NCBI GenBank assembly: GCA_030248215.1
Contig: JASANG010002430.1
Coordinates: 310,001 to 374,000 of the forward strand
Source: Enoplolaimus lenunculus
Lineage: Eukaryota; Nematoda; Enoplea; Enoplida; Thoracostomopsidae
Length of the DNA: 64,000 nucleotides
Reading direction: 5' to 3'
Shown here: positions 13,981 through 25,558 of the stretch, piece after piece
Position numbering within the stretch: position 1 is the first letter of the stretch
Layout: the number at the start of each line of letters is the position of its first letter
Program-made: the position numbers and the translations under genes
Notes under the pieces: generated by a model
Database searches by the model: none
The model's input: the letters and a program-made list of their open reading frames with translations, nothing else
Told to the model about the DNA's origin: nothing

Positions 13981-15597
13981 GTTACAACGCTGATCGCTAC
14001 ACTGCTACTTTAAGAAAAACAGGGAACTATCAAAACGAAATCCGACGAAATAGTATGTTTTGAGATTTGATAGTGAAAACAACACTTTGACTCTGCATAA
14101 TTTATAATTTTAATTTCAGAAATGATCACAATATATTTTCGTCAAAAAATTGATAAATTTAGAAATAACATCAGTTTTAAAGTCTTATCTTTGTCTACAA
14201 AATTGTAGTCCGATAGCAACTCCACCATTCACGAATCCGCCTGTGGGGGCACACCCGGGCCATGCCCTGCTACCGAACACGGCACAAACCAAAAATCCGC
14301 TTTAAGATTTCAGACTAAACTTGCGTGTGGTTCCACGTTGTCTTTGCCGTTGAACTTTTACCCTGTTATATATTGTGATCCACATGTGCAGAATTTTTGA
14401 ATCCGTGACTGAAATCCGCTTATACAGAATTTCTTCTGTTACGTTTTGATTATTTTGCATTCAACGATAACTGAAATAGACATCTTCAGGGTCAAAACTG
14501 TAGCTTTTCTAGTCTTTAAGCTGTTTAATTTACATATAAATATGCACAAGTAATATTAAACATGCTTTGATTGAAAATATTAAGTTCGTCTTTCTAATTT
14601 AACAAAATCTACAAAAGCAAGTCTTGTGAACACTATTTATAACTTTGAGTCGCGATTCAGCGAAATTCAACTTATAATAGTTAAATGCATATTGCTTGAA
14701 GCAAATGATACTGAGTACAGTGTACACACAGTCCCGTAGCCGGCGCACCTTGCTGGGGGAGAGCCTAAATCTTAAGAGAGGTAAACATGGGTTTTTATTG
14801 CCTTATACAAGCAAGGTTGAAAATTTTCTAGATTGGACAAAATATTTCCATCGGGGTGCGGAGCCTATCCTGCCCACCCTTGGCTATGAGCCCGCGCACA
14901 CCAAACGCTTTGTGTGTTTTAAATAGGACTAGTCACCCGGCTTTGCGCAATACGCATTTAGCGAATGCACAACAATCTGCATACAAATTTTCTTTTCGCA
15001 GAACAATCACTGTTTATTTCTAAAAGAAATATTGTAAACAAAGTAAATACTGGAACGTTGCCCAAAATACCTATGTTGGCCAATATAGCATTTATAGAAA
15101 CGCTTTTTTCGTATTAAAGTGAAAAATGTTCAAAATAAAATGCTAGACTTTATCAAAACGTTAGTTTAGCATCGAACAAATATAGAGCGTTACTTCGATC
15201 TTTATCTTAAGTATACGAAGTTTTGGCTAACAGTGGCCACCACGTCAATCCAAGCGAGAGTTCTCTCCATTTGAATCCGACCACAATGCAATGCTACCGA
15301 AAAAAACATAAAATTAAATCTAAACGGATACGGTAACAGATTTAAAAATCTTTGCGCCTTTAGTACTAAATAAAAGGTTTCCCACGTTGCGTTAATCAAG
15401 AACTCAGCTTGGCTACATATGAACACGAATTTTCTATTAATAAAATTCTTGAGCTAAACAAACATTATCGAAATGGAACCGTGGGTGTTTCACTTAAATG
15501 ATGCTTGAAACGAAGCCATATCGGACAAATATGAATCGACTTAAAATAGTATCATTTGATGCTATTTTTAGTGTTAGTCATATATAGCTGTTATACA

Positions 15598-15665
15598 TAT
15601 ATAAATAAATAAATAAATATATATATATATCTATATTATATTTATATTTATTTATATAAATTTAC
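15598..15665. repeat. AT-rich microsatellite
   Basis: Tandem ATAA/TA runs. A short fragment of a GGATATCCGG-type element follows at about 15683-15750. Confidence 0.7.
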
Positions 15666-17492
15666 ATGTACATATATGAGGGTGCGATCGGATATCCGGC
15701 GCTGGAAAATAATCGACATCCGGCTGAGTTACTTTAACTTGCCGGATATTTGTTTAAAACCATTAAAAATTGAAACCATCATTTGTTTTTATGCCAACTA
15801 CCATGGAACTGATTGATTTACTTTTTCATGTTCTTTCTGTCAAACGTGTAATGTATATGTTACGCTGGAAAACCAGATATAAATAACGAGTGTTATAGGG
15901 GCGCAACAGAATAAATCTTGGCATATTCCCATTATTCCTAATGCAAAGCCTATACTTCAGCGTAAAAATAAGTCTGTAACTAAGCCTATGCCTAGGCAAA
16001 AATGTAGACTTAATCATAGGTACTACTATTTCATAGTACCTACTGAAAGCTGGGTGCCCTTAAAAAGAACATGGGTCGAACAAATATTGCAAATGAACAC
16101 AACGCTACAAAATCATAGAACAGTGAAATAGGGTCGTTGTTAAAGTACACATTTTAGAAAAGCATCCATTTCAAACTCGGCGAAATTTGTTTTGTACTGT
16201 TGCGTTCATGTCTGCTATTAATATCGCAACAACCATTAATTCTGTAAAAATCAATTACGCATATGCTTAGGAAATTTAATTTCAGATCCATACGCTACCA
16301 ACATATTTGTATGCGTAAATTTCACAACTCGCAATGTACAATCAACCAATCAGCAGCTATGTTTTATGGCGCTCTAGAGCTAATTTCAGAACTCCCATCC
16401 GCAACTTATTAAAATTAGAACTATCTGAATCACGGGCACGATCAAAGGGAATCCCAGACCTTCACCGCGGCAACCTCACATACCAATTAACTGGATGTTT
16501 AATACGGACCCCACGTTGTTGAAACTTTTTAAAATATTGCCGAGGATATAATTGAAACCAATATTTTGGTCACTTTTTAAGGGTCATCCTTCCAACATGA
16601 CTTTTTGGGTACCACTTTGAGAACTAAAACGAGCCTAAATTTAGCCGTTTAATTTGCACAGCAAACAGGTTCATTTACAACGATTAATGGCCATATTAAA
16701 TTTTTAACCTGGCTAGCAACAAAATTTAAATTCGGTTTAGCTAAAACCCAAAAGGGGCAGATGGTACTGAACTGAAATAAAACCAACGCTATAAGCGCTG
16801 AAATCTCTTTAGACTTTTTAGCGTAGCTAAATATCATTTTAAAGAGCCGATCAATTTATTTAGTAAAATTTAAGACGTTCCGATAGTAATAGTGATATTT
16901 TTTAACGTTTTATTTCAATTGCAACACTACCAATTGCAAATGAAGCTATAAAGGTCGTGCCAATTTTAAACCACAGGACGCGCATCGAGAAATTTAGTTC
17001 AGAATTGTATAACCTCAAAAGTTTTTTTGGCAAGCAAGCGCACTTCACACGCAAACAAACGATAGGATGCAGCAATACACGGTGAGGTGCTAAACTTGGC
17101 GTGGGTACCAGCCTTCAGTCATTTTTATTAGATATTGGGGCCAAGGAAAGCTGTAAAAATGTAAAGAAGTGTATGTATAGATGACAATCAAGTGGGGGTG
17201 GGGGTGGGCTGAAAATTTAAGAACTGTCAGAAGTTTTTTGTATAAAGACTGTGCACACACCCATTTGGCTACAACTCTACTTGGACAGCAGTGTACCTGT
17301 GCCGAAAAACAATCAATATGAAAATCACATCACCGTGTTCAAGATATAATTATGTTTTGATAACCTAAAATCTAAGATAAATTTCTGGGAAATTACAAAA
17401 ATGTATATATAAAGCGTAGATATTCAGGCAAGTAGAATCTGAAACTTTTCATAAATCTGGCACTTTTATTTACCTATCTATCTATCTATCTA

Positions 17493-17915
17493 CTGCACTG
17501 CCCCGAATAAGAGGGGGGAGACTGATATTATTTGGTCTCTCCATAGCTAACCAACGTTATAAAGCTACGGACTGTTATTACTTTTTGATCCACCCTTCGT
17601 TACCGATATATATTCGGTATTGCAACTATCCGTTGAATTAAACGTTTGTCTTGTAGCAAAAGCTTCTGTGATAATGCAAGATTATATATATTAATGAATG
17701 TACTTTCAAAACGTAAGTGCGCTTTAAAGTTTCGAACTCAACTTTATTTGGTACTGGAGTCATTTATGCACTACAACAAGGTATAATTGACATTTATGGA
17801 CTCTAATTAGGGTGTACGGACTTTATCCGCCTACGGACTGTTATTTGGGTATGGACTCCTATTGATTGGGGTTCAAAGCGAGGACGCTCACTTCTTTATA
17901 TTCGGGTCACAACGG
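17493..17915. mobile_element. MITE, CCGAATAAGAGG family, copy 2
   Basis: Flanked on both sides by TA, with terminal sequence CTGCACTGCCCCGAATAAGA and inverted TATTCGGGTCACAACGG. It is 423 bp, colinear with the copy at 1412. A (TATC)n microsatellite abuts it on the left. The element also lies between two imperfect direct copies of a 45-bp host-like segment (about 17425-17470 and 17934-17978). Confidence 0.75.
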
Positions 17916-18292
17916 TATATATTAACACATCACAGGCAAGCAGAATATCCAACATTTCATAAATCTGGCACATTACATAATATATAAGTACATAGAAATC
18001 AATTAACTGCGCATATTTTGATAGCTCTTCAAGTCGCAAAAAAATAATTGAAAAGTTCTTTCGTTCTTTCTTTAAATATTTAAACTGAGAGCTTTGTGCT
18101 TTCGACATTCTTCTATGCATATTTAATTTCCATTTTCTCGTAATTTGACTTGTAATCTACAAAGAAGTTGGTTGTGTACATCAAAATCAATCAATAACCT
18201 GAACTTCTCAATTGTTAGATTGAACTCTTTTGTAAAATGCGAAAATACTACGTATTAATATTATATGTCTCCGCATACTACATATTCGGAAC

Positions 18293-18452
18293 GGGCCCGT
18301 AGTCAGAGGTAGGCCGGGAAGCTCAGCCCAGTGAAAACATTTTGCCACTTTCTCCTATAAAATTTTGAACATTGTTCGATCGAAAACCCTTGTATGCCCC
18401 TCCTGAAACGTTTTTAACATCTCCCTAGCAAAATGAGCTGGTCACGGGCCTG
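18293..18452. mobile_element. MITE, GGCCCGTAGCCAG family
   Basis: Left end GGGCCCGTAGTCAGAGGTAG, right end AGCTGGTCACGGGCCTG (inverted). The internal motif TGTATGCCCCTCCTGAAA recurs in related copies at 36715-36878 and 63577-63745. About 160 bp, with no coding content. Confidence 0.65.
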
Positions 18453-18648
18453 ACTCGAATACACATCCGGTATCCGGTAAAATAGAAATACTATATTTCT
18501 AATATAAAACATGCACTGGAGGATCGGCGATTCTGCGCACTGGGTATATGCTCGGTGTTGGAGTTTGTGCCACCTGAACTGAAAAATTTTGGTTATGTAA
18601 TTATTGTTCTGCTACATTTCAGCGGTTGGCCGCTTTATGTCAAAATGC

Positions 18649-19024
18649 CAGTATCCCTAATAAGAGTCCGTAAGCAGATCGAGTCCCTTAACCCAAATTA
18701 GAGTCCATAAAGGTCAATTATCCCTAATTGTGGCTCATAAATGACTCCAGGTCTAATTAAAGTTGAGTTTCAAACTTTAAAGCGTACTTAAGTTTCGAAA
18801 GTAAAACATTCCAAAGTATAACTTGCATTATATATCGCTCAAGCTTTTGATACAAGGCAAAAACATTTAATTCAAAGGATAGTTGCAATACTGGATATAT
18901 AGAAGTAACGAAGTGTGGCGGAGGGCGGATTGAAAATAACAGTCCGTAAACGAATAACAAAGGGAGCACTCTCTGGAAAGGCCAAATAAATATCAGTCCC
19001 CCCTCTTATTCGAGGTCACTACAA
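18649..19024. mobile_element. MITE, CCGAATAAGAGG family, copy 3 (reverse, one end lost)
   Basis: The right border reads CTCTTATTCGAGGTCACTACAA followed by TA, the family terminus in reverse orientation. The left border (GTATCCCTAATAAGAGTCCG) lacks the matching terminus, so the copy is shortened by about 50 bp compared with those at 1412 and 17493. Confidence 0.7.
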
Positions 19025-19112
19025 TAAGTCAGAAATGCCATCAATAACGCAGTATATGTGTAAAAGAATAAAAGAGCCATTTTTGCTTTAAAAATTAGTA
19101 TAATAAGCATAT

Positions 19113-19258
19113 CACTGTAAATTCCAGTGAGTTGATGTTAATTCAGAATGAGCTGAATTCACTCAGAAACATAAACCCACTACTATGTCCTTCATAACTC
19201 AGAATTCCGATTTGATTCAACTCATCCTGAGTTAATCAACTAATCTTAAATTGCTGTA
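19113..19258. mobile_element. MITE, CACTGTAAAT / GAGTTGA family, copy 3
   Basis: Starts CACTGTAAATTCCAGTGAGT and ends CTTAAATTGCTGTA. Internal GAATGAGCTGAATTC, CAACTCATCCTGAGTTAATC and similar palindromic motifs match the copies at 2606 and 5752. Confidence 0.5.
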
Positions 19259-19836
19259 TATATACATACACATATAAATTATTTTGATATTGCTTATATA
19301 TAATTTCCAAAACAGGACTAATGAGTTTGTTGGCTCCCGCTGCTCAAAACTCTGAGTTCTGTCGCCAAATTTGCGAAATAAATAGTAATCTGTTTGGACA
19401 ACATTATCATAAATTGTGCTCATTTATGAAATAATAATTACTGTGCAACGCAATTTAGATACCAGCATGAGAACCCGCAACAATGAGTGTGGCGCGTGCG
19501 TCAGCCATTTTCCAAGAGTGGGACGCTGCTCCTTCCACCTAAATCCACCTAAAATTTGCTGTTTTTAATAATTTTCATTGCCGGTGCTTTTCAAAAATCA
19601 GACGATATAAAGGAATCGGTACGTACCATTTGCAAGTTATTGCCAGGGTTTGCAAAATCCTCTTATTCTTTTGGTCACGAACTTAATTATTTACTTACCT
19701 AAACATGCCTTGTGAAACGATAACGGCTTAACAAGTACTTAAGTATGAATTCTTGCTTAAGTAGCGTTTGAGAAACCTAACTACTGTCTATTACTCCAAA
19801 TATATTTGAAAAATCTGGTGAAATGTAAGAGATTAG

Positions 19837-20211
19837 CAGGGTGTAACCAGATATCAGTTTAAGTTTTCGGCAACAATCTGTGACCGTTTCCGTTTCCGTT
19901 CTAGAAATACAGGAAATTCTGTTATTTTTGCATTCAAACTTACTTATAAATCACGTTTATATCTGGCAATTTTGCATTACATACATGCTGTAATTGTTCC
20001 AAATGAAATGAAATACAATTTAGGAAATTCATCCAAAATCTTAAAAATTTCGATGCAGCCGTTATTTTTCTCTTAACAATTTTAGAAATTCCGGAGAATA
20101 TTTGCACGCTTCTATTGTGTTCGCAGAAAAATAAAATATCTTTAAAACTTTTATACTTCAATATCTGTTTTCCGTTCACGTTTCCGTTATATTATACCCG
20201 TTTACACCCTG
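19837..20211. mobile_element. hAT-like MITE, CAGGGTGTAACC family, copy 1
   Basis: Begins CAGGGTGTAACCAGATATC and ends CCCGTTTACACCCTG, inverted ends typical of short hAT elements. TTTCCG hexamers are reiterated near both ends. The flanking octamers (GAGATTAG and CTCAGTAG) match only partly, so the target duplication is not secure. Confidence 0.6.
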
Positions 20212-20799
20212 CTCAGTAGTAATACGCTTTAGTACTTAGGTGTGTCAAAATATTTAGAACAATAACATGGGTTGGAGAGTACAACCCATTTACGTTGAGA
20301 AAAATCTGCATTGTCCGCGGTAGTGTCCGTGCAGCCGTACAGTTAACTCGAATTCTGGAACGGAAGCTTTTAAGGACGACCATATATAAATTTTAGACAA
20401 TTTACAATCCAAGTTACCTATGTTATGTTAGCTGAAAACTTTTGTATGGGTCTGAGCCCTCTGTTCTTCTCTGGCTGCTGTCCTGTAGCCTGAAGCAATA
20501 CACAATGTCCAACACCAACGGGGTTCGGCGTTAATGCACCCTCGAGCTCGAATGTTTACTTCTAAAAGCTATCCAGTTAAAGCAGCGTTTTTTTTTCAAA
20601 AAAATTCATTCGTTGAATTATTACTCAATAAACTCTAATATCTTCATGCTCAACAAAAGTTTAAAATATATTGCAGGTGTGTGTAAGCCAATGAGGGTTG
20701 TCCCAAAAAAATTAAATTAACCCGTTACAGTGGCAAGTTTTCAATCTCTAAGAGCAGTTTTACTTTATAACTGTATTAATTTGCTTAATAAAAACCTAA

Positions 20800-21146
20800 T
20801 AGGGTGTAAACTTAACTCGTTTGTGGATACTTGCTGGCCGGCCATGGATGCGTACGAGCTGTATTTTGCAAGTTTTTTTCATTTGAATTTTGCATTTTTG
20901 AAGTTAAATGTGAGTTTGAATTACGCGAATTAGTCATTCACAGCAAACTAGTTTCTCGTTAATATTTAACGCTGCTTTGTTACAGTTGTAAATATTTTAA
21001 TGCATATATCCGTGGAACGCGGCTAATTGTCGTAACTGGAAACAAATATTTAACAGAACAATGTTATACTTCAATATTGTTTTATCTGTTTCTGTTATTT
21101 TGATCACTATCCGTTTTCGTTAATTTTACTATCCGTTTACACCCTG
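20800..21146. mobile_element. hAT-like MITE, CAGGGTGTAACC family, copy 2 (degenerate)
   Basis: A degenerate left end (AGGGTGTAAACTTAACTC) pairs with the right end ATCCGTTTACACCCTG. TCCG-bearing subterminal repeats at 21080-21130 match those of the copy at 19837. It lies 273 bp upstream of the gene 1 start codon. Confidence 0.5.
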
Positions 21147-21418
21147 TTGGAAACAGAACCAAAAATCTGGGCACCCGCGGTGCAGCAAGACGTGGCCGGG
21201 GCGACGTCACTCAGATTTTGAAAACCTAATCTTCGCACGCTAAAGTTACATCAGTCCCCACAGGTGGCATTTTTCAATGTCGGATTTGTTGCTATGCCCA
21301 TAATGGCACTGCGTAGCAAATCTATGCTTGAGTTTAAAAACTAAACTTATTTACGTAGGACAATATCTAAATAATTACAGGTATATTTCAAATTAACGGT
21401 GCTAACAATAGATTGAAT

Positions 21419-21469
21419 ATGACAAAATTGTTGTGGGTTTTATTTGTTTCTAATTTAGCTCACGGCTAT
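21419..21469 (+). CDS. Gene 1 exon 1: signal peptide of a one-module cysteine-rich secreted protein
   Basis: ATG to a perfect GTAAGT donor at 21470, 17 codons, phase 0. The encoded MTKLLWVLFVSNLAHGY is a hydrophobic signal peptide with cleavage likely after Gly16 or nearby. Similar first exons begin genes 2 (25017) and 3 (33953); all end in small residues at the exon junction. Gene 1 as modelled has five exons (21419-21469, 22365-22559, 22974-23071, 23675-23765, 23841-23867) and makes about 153 residues with 11 cysteines after the signal. I do not recognise the family. Secretion is inferred from the N-terminus and even spacing of cysteines. What triggers or uses it is unknown. Confidence 0.75.
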
Positions 21470-21995
21470 GTAAGTTTTTGCGTCAAAACTGCAGAAATAC
21501 ATATCGTCTACGGAACCATGTTAATTATATATATATGCCTGCCTATTTAACATACTCCTGTACTACGCCTAAGTCTAAGATTCGCAATATATGCTAGACA
21601 ACCTCGCCTTTATAGACTGCTTACATATTCGGTCCTATATAGTGGCCTACTCATAATGCCAATGACAACATAAACCTATTCTCAGACTTTAGCATAAATC
21701 TAAGCTTAAACAAAATCGTTAGCTTTAGCCAAAGCCTAAGTCTAAGCGTCCAAGTCTCCAAGTCCCGCGGTCTTCCTGTCTCCCAGTCGAAGACCTCGGT
21801 AATGCACTTGGTCACTTGGACTTCTATTTTTCTAAGTTTTTTTATAGCGTAAATATGCAGCGGCAATTTCATAAACCCACAAACAAAACTAGCAGCCACT
21901 AGCAGCCGCAAGCAGCCGCTGCAAGTTTTAACTGCAAAATGTTGCACTTGCAAATTGCAGTTTAAAGCACATCTAAATAGAATTTAGACTTTTAT

Positions 21996-22355
21996 TTGTA
22001 TAATTTATTTCGACAATTTGCCCTAGTGCCTTATTTTATTCTGGTACGCATAATCGAGGTCGAACCAGTACACAACCTTACTGATATATCCAAGGGGGGA
22101 ACTCCAAATATGGAAGTCTGGCGATATACAGTCGCCCCGCTTCGCCCCGCCGCAAAGGAATATTTAGCCACCTCATGGGACCCCATGAAAAAACGGTGGC
22201 CCATGGGATTTCACGTGACTTACAAGCAAAAGAAACCTGAGCCACCCGTGGTATCTTTACGCCAACTATGGGCCGTTGGGGATCCCCTTTACGTCCCCTC
22301 TAAATCAGCCACCGCGAATCTTAAAAGTTTAACTTATCAGCCTTGTTTCTTTTAA
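21996..22355 (+). other. Intron 1 of gene 1: long open frame, probably not coding
   Basis: The 895-bp first intron holds a 120-codon open frame that ends 10 bp before the exon 2 acceptor. Its middle (about 22090-22320) is unusually GC-rich, with repeated CCCCGC and CCCATG-type words, and looks like a degraded repeat insertion rather than an exon. No matching segment occurs in genes 2 or 3. Confidence 0.3.
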
Positions 22356-22364
22356 ATTTTTCAG

Positions 22365-22559
22365 ACATCTTCAAACGCTGAAAACAATTGTGGCAAAATT
22401 TTACGAAATTGTGAACGAGACAACTTGCAGTTATTATTAAACGCTATGAAGCAGACTGGTATCAAGATGTGTAAAAATTGGGACGTACAAAAGTTAACTG
22501 AGTTAGATCGCAGCTATTCCAGCTGCATTTCAAGTTGTTATGTCGATTTGCAACCGGAT
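22365..22559 (+). CDS. Gene 1 exon 2 (module exon a)
   Basis: Acceptor TTTTTCAG at 22357-22364, donor GTGAGT at 22560; 195 nt, 65 codons, phase 0 at both ends. Cysteines lie at exon residues 9, 16, 36, 54 and 58: NNCGKILRNCER, then IKMCKNWD, then SSCISSCYVDLQP. The same five-cysteine plan and the same 195-nt length occur at 25559-25753 and 35077-35271, which is strong evidence that this is coding. The middle is predicted to be helical (DNLQLLLNAMKQ). Confidence 0.85.
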
Positions 22560-22639
22560 GTGAGTATTTCATGCTAGCCATGTCCCGCGATACCAATTTA
22601 ACGGGGCTGCGGCCTTAGAAGAAACGCTAGTTTTCTGTC

Positions 22640-22858
22640 ATCGTTCCATGGAAAGATCTAGGACGAAATGTTATTCCATGGCACTGGAGTAGAGTAAGCT
22701 TAAGCTTTATACTATTTTTTGCTTAGGCTTAGGCTTATACTGAGGCTAACCCGTAAGCTAAATGCTTACGCTTAGGTTTAGGGTTAGGCTTAGGCGTAGA
22801 AATACGCAGATACTACTGTTCCGCCCATGTTCTGTACATTGGCCCTGACCAGAGCTAT
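22640..22858. mobile_element. TTAGGC-bearing MITE in gene 1 intron 2
   Basis: A degenerate copy of the element seen whole at 34359-34551. It has the TAGAGTAAGCTTAAGCTTTA start region, a TTAGGC-like centre (GCTTAGGCTTAGGCTTATAC) and the right end GTTCTGTACATTGGCC. It fills half of the 414-bp intron. Confidence 0.55.
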
Positions 22859-22973
22859 GTCCAAAAATGTCAATGAATAAATTTTCGACAAATTTCGTTC
22901 GGTAGTGGTTCATAGTTAGCAGTTCAGCGTCTCTTTGAGAGGTCGTGTCGTTTTAATTAGCGTTCAATTGCAG

Positions 22974-23071
22974 GAACCATTAACAAGCGTCAAACATTGG
23001 CCCGAACATCTGAAACCTTTCTTTCCGTACATAAAAAATGTTTCGAAATGCACTTATCAACAAGATAACAA
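22974..23071 (+). CDS. Gene 1 exon 3 (module exon b)
   Basis: Acceptor TTGCAG, donor GTAAGC; 98 nt, entering in phase 0 and leaving in phase 2. It encodes EPLTSVKHWPEHLK, then PFFPYIKNVSKCTYQQ, with one cysteine. All six exon-b copies in the window are exactly 98 nt and keep the F/HPY-x-K-x-V-x-x-C core, although the rest varies. That pattern fits a folded segment under length constraint. Confidence 0.85.
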
Positions 23072-23674
23072 GTAAGCGGTTAATTAATACGATTTCTGTA
23101 GGAAATTTGTGTTTGAGAGATACTAAAAGATCATCTTTAACAGTGTCGTTTCTAATATTGCCCGTACACCATAAACTGAAATTCGGGCCCTTTGGATGTT
23201 GCAATACAATAGATTTTGGTCAGAGGTTCTGAGTGGGGCCGACTCCGCAGGTTGGTTCCTAGCCAGGCCAAATCTTTGAGTTCTCTTTAAAGGCCGTGTA
23301 CATTTTTACGAATCCTGGCTGTGAACAGAGCCAAATCGGCTAATCGTGGACACCAATTGACGTTATGGAAATTTTTGCGAGCCAAGCAAGAGGGTAGATA
23401 GACACACTACTTACATATTTTATTTATTTTATTTTTCAAACTTCAGTACAAATCTCGTTATGGTGTGCTTGAATAAAGAAAACCTCCTGAGCAACACGAG
23501 CAAGAAGCTAGACACAATTTTTAGTTTTAAATTGTAAACAAAAATTTAGCGGTTTAGATAGGATGGAGATCCGTTCCCCCAAGCCAATAATGTAAGTCTA
23601 AATTAAATGATATTAAAGCTTACAGTTTTTTTTGTGAAATCAATGTATTTTTAAAAATTTTAATTGTTGTCCAG

Positions 23675-23765
23675 GTGTTTGGATCTAAAACAATGGAGCA
23701 AATGTGTTAAAAAATGCGATACAACAAACAGCGACTTATCAATGCTTTGTGAAGAAGACAAACAG
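23675..23765 (+). CDS. Gene 1 exon 4 (module exon c)
   Basis: Acceptor GTCCAG, donor GTAAAT; 91 nt, phase 2 in and phase 0 out. The split codon gives Lys, then CLDLKQWSKCVKKCDTTN and, after SDLSM, LCEEDKQ. Cysteine spacing is C-x8-C-x3-C-x10-C. This is the third exon of the module and matches exon c of genes 2 and 3. Confidence 0.85.
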
Positions 23766-23840
23766 GTAAATCTTTGCCGTATTTAACAGTTATGGGCAAT
23801 CAATACAATTTAAAAAAATAACTAATTTGAACAAAAACAG

Positions 23841-23867
23841 TTTTGCGGTTGGTTCACCGATTTTTAG
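23841..23867 (+). CDS. Gene 1 exon 5: short terminal exon
   Basis: A 27-nt exon after acceptor AAAAACAG, 75 bp downstream of exon 4, in phase 0. It encodes FCGWFTDF and stops at TAG. An AATAAA polyadenylation signal lies at 23975-23980, about 108 bp after the stop. A similarly placed small exon starting with Phe follows exon c of module B at 28368. The extra cysteine would bring the mature protein to 11, leaving one free for dimerisation. That part is inference. Confidence 0.6.
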   Translation, partial: FCGWFTDF

Positions 23868-24065
23868 GTGCGCCTTTGAGACGGCTGACCAATGATACTT
23901 ATTTTATTTATCTTCCCAATTTAAAACACCTTAAAATTATGCGCAAAATACCGAATAGCTTTGAAAGGAGTAAAAATAAAATAAAATACACAAAAATCTT
24001 CTTTGTTGTTTTCGTCTATGCTTTGTTTTATGCCAGGTGCGTTGCGTACGTTTACAAGACGTTGT

Positions 24066-24175
24066 AGAAAATATAACTATATATATTTTTTATTTATTTA
24101 TATATATTTATAAATACATACATATATAGTTATATATAACAATATACATGTATATATGTATGTATATATAAATAA
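24066..24175. repeat. AT-rich low-complexity tract
   Basis: TATATA/TTTA-type repeats with little other information, in the spacer between genes 1 and 2. The rest of the spacer (24176-25016) shows nothing coding. Confidence 0.7.
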
Positions 24176-25016
24176 TGAATGCTGTGGAAACGTACTTTTA
24201 TTATAACCTTAAAGAATAACCTATTGAATCCTGAAGTCCAACATTTCTTTCACCGAAACGTCGCTCACCGAAAAACGCTTACACTAGAGCTTATACCCTT
24301 CCTAAGTTAAATTCTGGCAACGTTCATAATTTAATTTCCTGCCTCTTTGTTTGCACAACGCAATATCCGATAAATGCACATTTTTGCTCTAAACTGCTTT
24401 TGAACTTAAAAAACCCCAAAAGTTTATTTTGGGTTTTCCAATCGGGAGGGTATAACGTCAAGTATAAGAAATTTTTGAACCTGAAAAATACATAAAAGGC
24501 ATTCTAAACTCTGTTTAAAGTGATGTATCTTGTCAGTTTATTAATTTCGGGCAGGAATATATTTCCTTTAATATCTCTCCGATTATATATGCCCCTGTAG
24601 TAAGTAATTTTTTCAATATTTTTGCGGAAAAACTAGTTTCTTTTGCAACAGTCGACAAAATAAGGTAAATTTTTGCAAATCTATGTAGGATACTTGCAGT
24701 TCAGATGGTTTTTGCAATCTCTTTATAGCGCAAACGTGCTTAATGTGACTTACTTACATAATAGCAAATGGACGAATAGAAATTGAACAATGTCATCTTT
24801 TATGGGGCCCTTGATAAATTTAGATGCGTGTATTAGGCTCTAAACCAATCTTTAAGATTAGGCTTTAGTTTAGGCTTTGTATTAGATTTTCTTTAATTTG
24901 AAATTAACAGCTTTTATGAGTATAATTAGTACGTTACACGCCTACTAAACTCGTTATGTCTGTGAGTTATATTTATAGTTATTATTGTATATTTTTCCAA
25001 TCAAAATATTTCGAAT

Positions 25017-25070
25017 ATGAGAATATTTGCTTGCATTCTGTTTACGCTAATCTCATTCGCTTACGGCGAA
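25017..25070 (+). CDS. Gene 2 exon 1: signal peptide of a two-module secreted protein
   Basis: ATG at 25017, perfect GTAAGT donor at 25071, 18 codons, phase 0. MRIFACILFTLISFAYGE is a clear signal peptide (charged start, 12-residue hydrophobic core, small residues before the junction). A CCAAT word lies about 20 bp upstream. As modelled, gene 2 joins this exon to module B (25559, 27779, 28181) and then module C (29218, 29531, 30221), giving about 267 residues. Module C has no signal exon of its own and starts in phase 0, as module B ends. An alternative one-module transcript would end at the small exon at 28368. The family is not recognised. Confidence 0.7.
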
Positions 25071-25085
25071 GTAAGTCTTGCTTAT

Positions 25086-25133
25086 AATATATATATATAT
25101 ATATATACATATATACATATATATATATATTTA
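25086..25133. repeat. (TA)n microsatellite in gene 2 intron 1
   Basis: An uninterrupted TA run with two ACAT interruptions, 16 bp past the exon 1 donor. Confidence 0.85.
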
Positions 25134-25313
25134 AATATCTGAAGCTTTTGTTCAACTGAATTTTAAATATGAATTTCCTATGGTATATGTTTGCAAAAAT
25201 AATTTCAAAGACCTCAATGTTTTGCAAAATAGATATGATTTTTCAAAACGACAAGCCATGTTTACAAGAATTACTACTGTGATATTTAAGTCATTCAGAG
25301 CCTTAATTGTTTT

Positions 25314-25515
25314 GGCCCATATACAGCTGTGTTCCGTAACAGAAGTATAAGCATATTACTAAGCCTACGGTTATTAGGCTAAACCTATTAAATCTTAGCG
25401 TAAGGATAAGCCTATAACTAAACATAAGCCTATGTAAAAATAATCTAAAGCTTAATCTTACTTTATCGCAGTACCGCAGAAGAACGGCCTGTCTCTTTGC
25501 TGTACATGAGGGAAT
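25314..25515. mobile_element. TTAGGC-bearing MITE, reverse orientation, gene 2 intron 1
   Basis: Starts GGCCCATATACAGCTGTG and carries the reverse-complement TTAGGC-like words (ATTACTAAGCCTACGG, AGGATAAGCCTATAAC). It ends near CGGCCTGTCTCTTTGCTGTACATG. It is a degraded member of the family at 34359-34551, ending 43 bp before exon 2. Confidence 0.5.
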
Positions 25516-25558
25516 AATTTTGTAGAATTCGGTTTAAAATTATAAAAAGTTTTGACAG

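Larger units (their letters stand above)
461..21418. other. Intergenic block without a supported gene
   Basis: About 21 kb of AT-rich sequence between the left-edge exon and the first signal-peptide exon. The open frames here (up to 100 codons) lack consistent splice sites, conserved motifs or coding-like composition. What can be named are dispersed MITE copies (listed separately: 1412-1835, 2606-2848, 3973-4186, 5752-5938, 9764-10037, 13755-13980, 17493-17915, 18293-18452, 18649-19024, 19113-19258, 19837-20211, 20800-21146), degenerate pieces of the same families (about 5180-5330, 6405-6560, 7040-7180, 11060-11190, 11694-11757, 12621-12706, 14725-14900, 15890-16030) and AT-rich microsatellites. 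I see nothing interpretable in the remaining stretches. Confidence 0.6.

Noticed and set aside
21996-22355. 119-codon frame in gene 1 intron 1 as an extra exon
   Set aside because: No counterpart in genes 2 or 3, repetitive GC-rich words, and a strong acceptor for exon 2 just after it.
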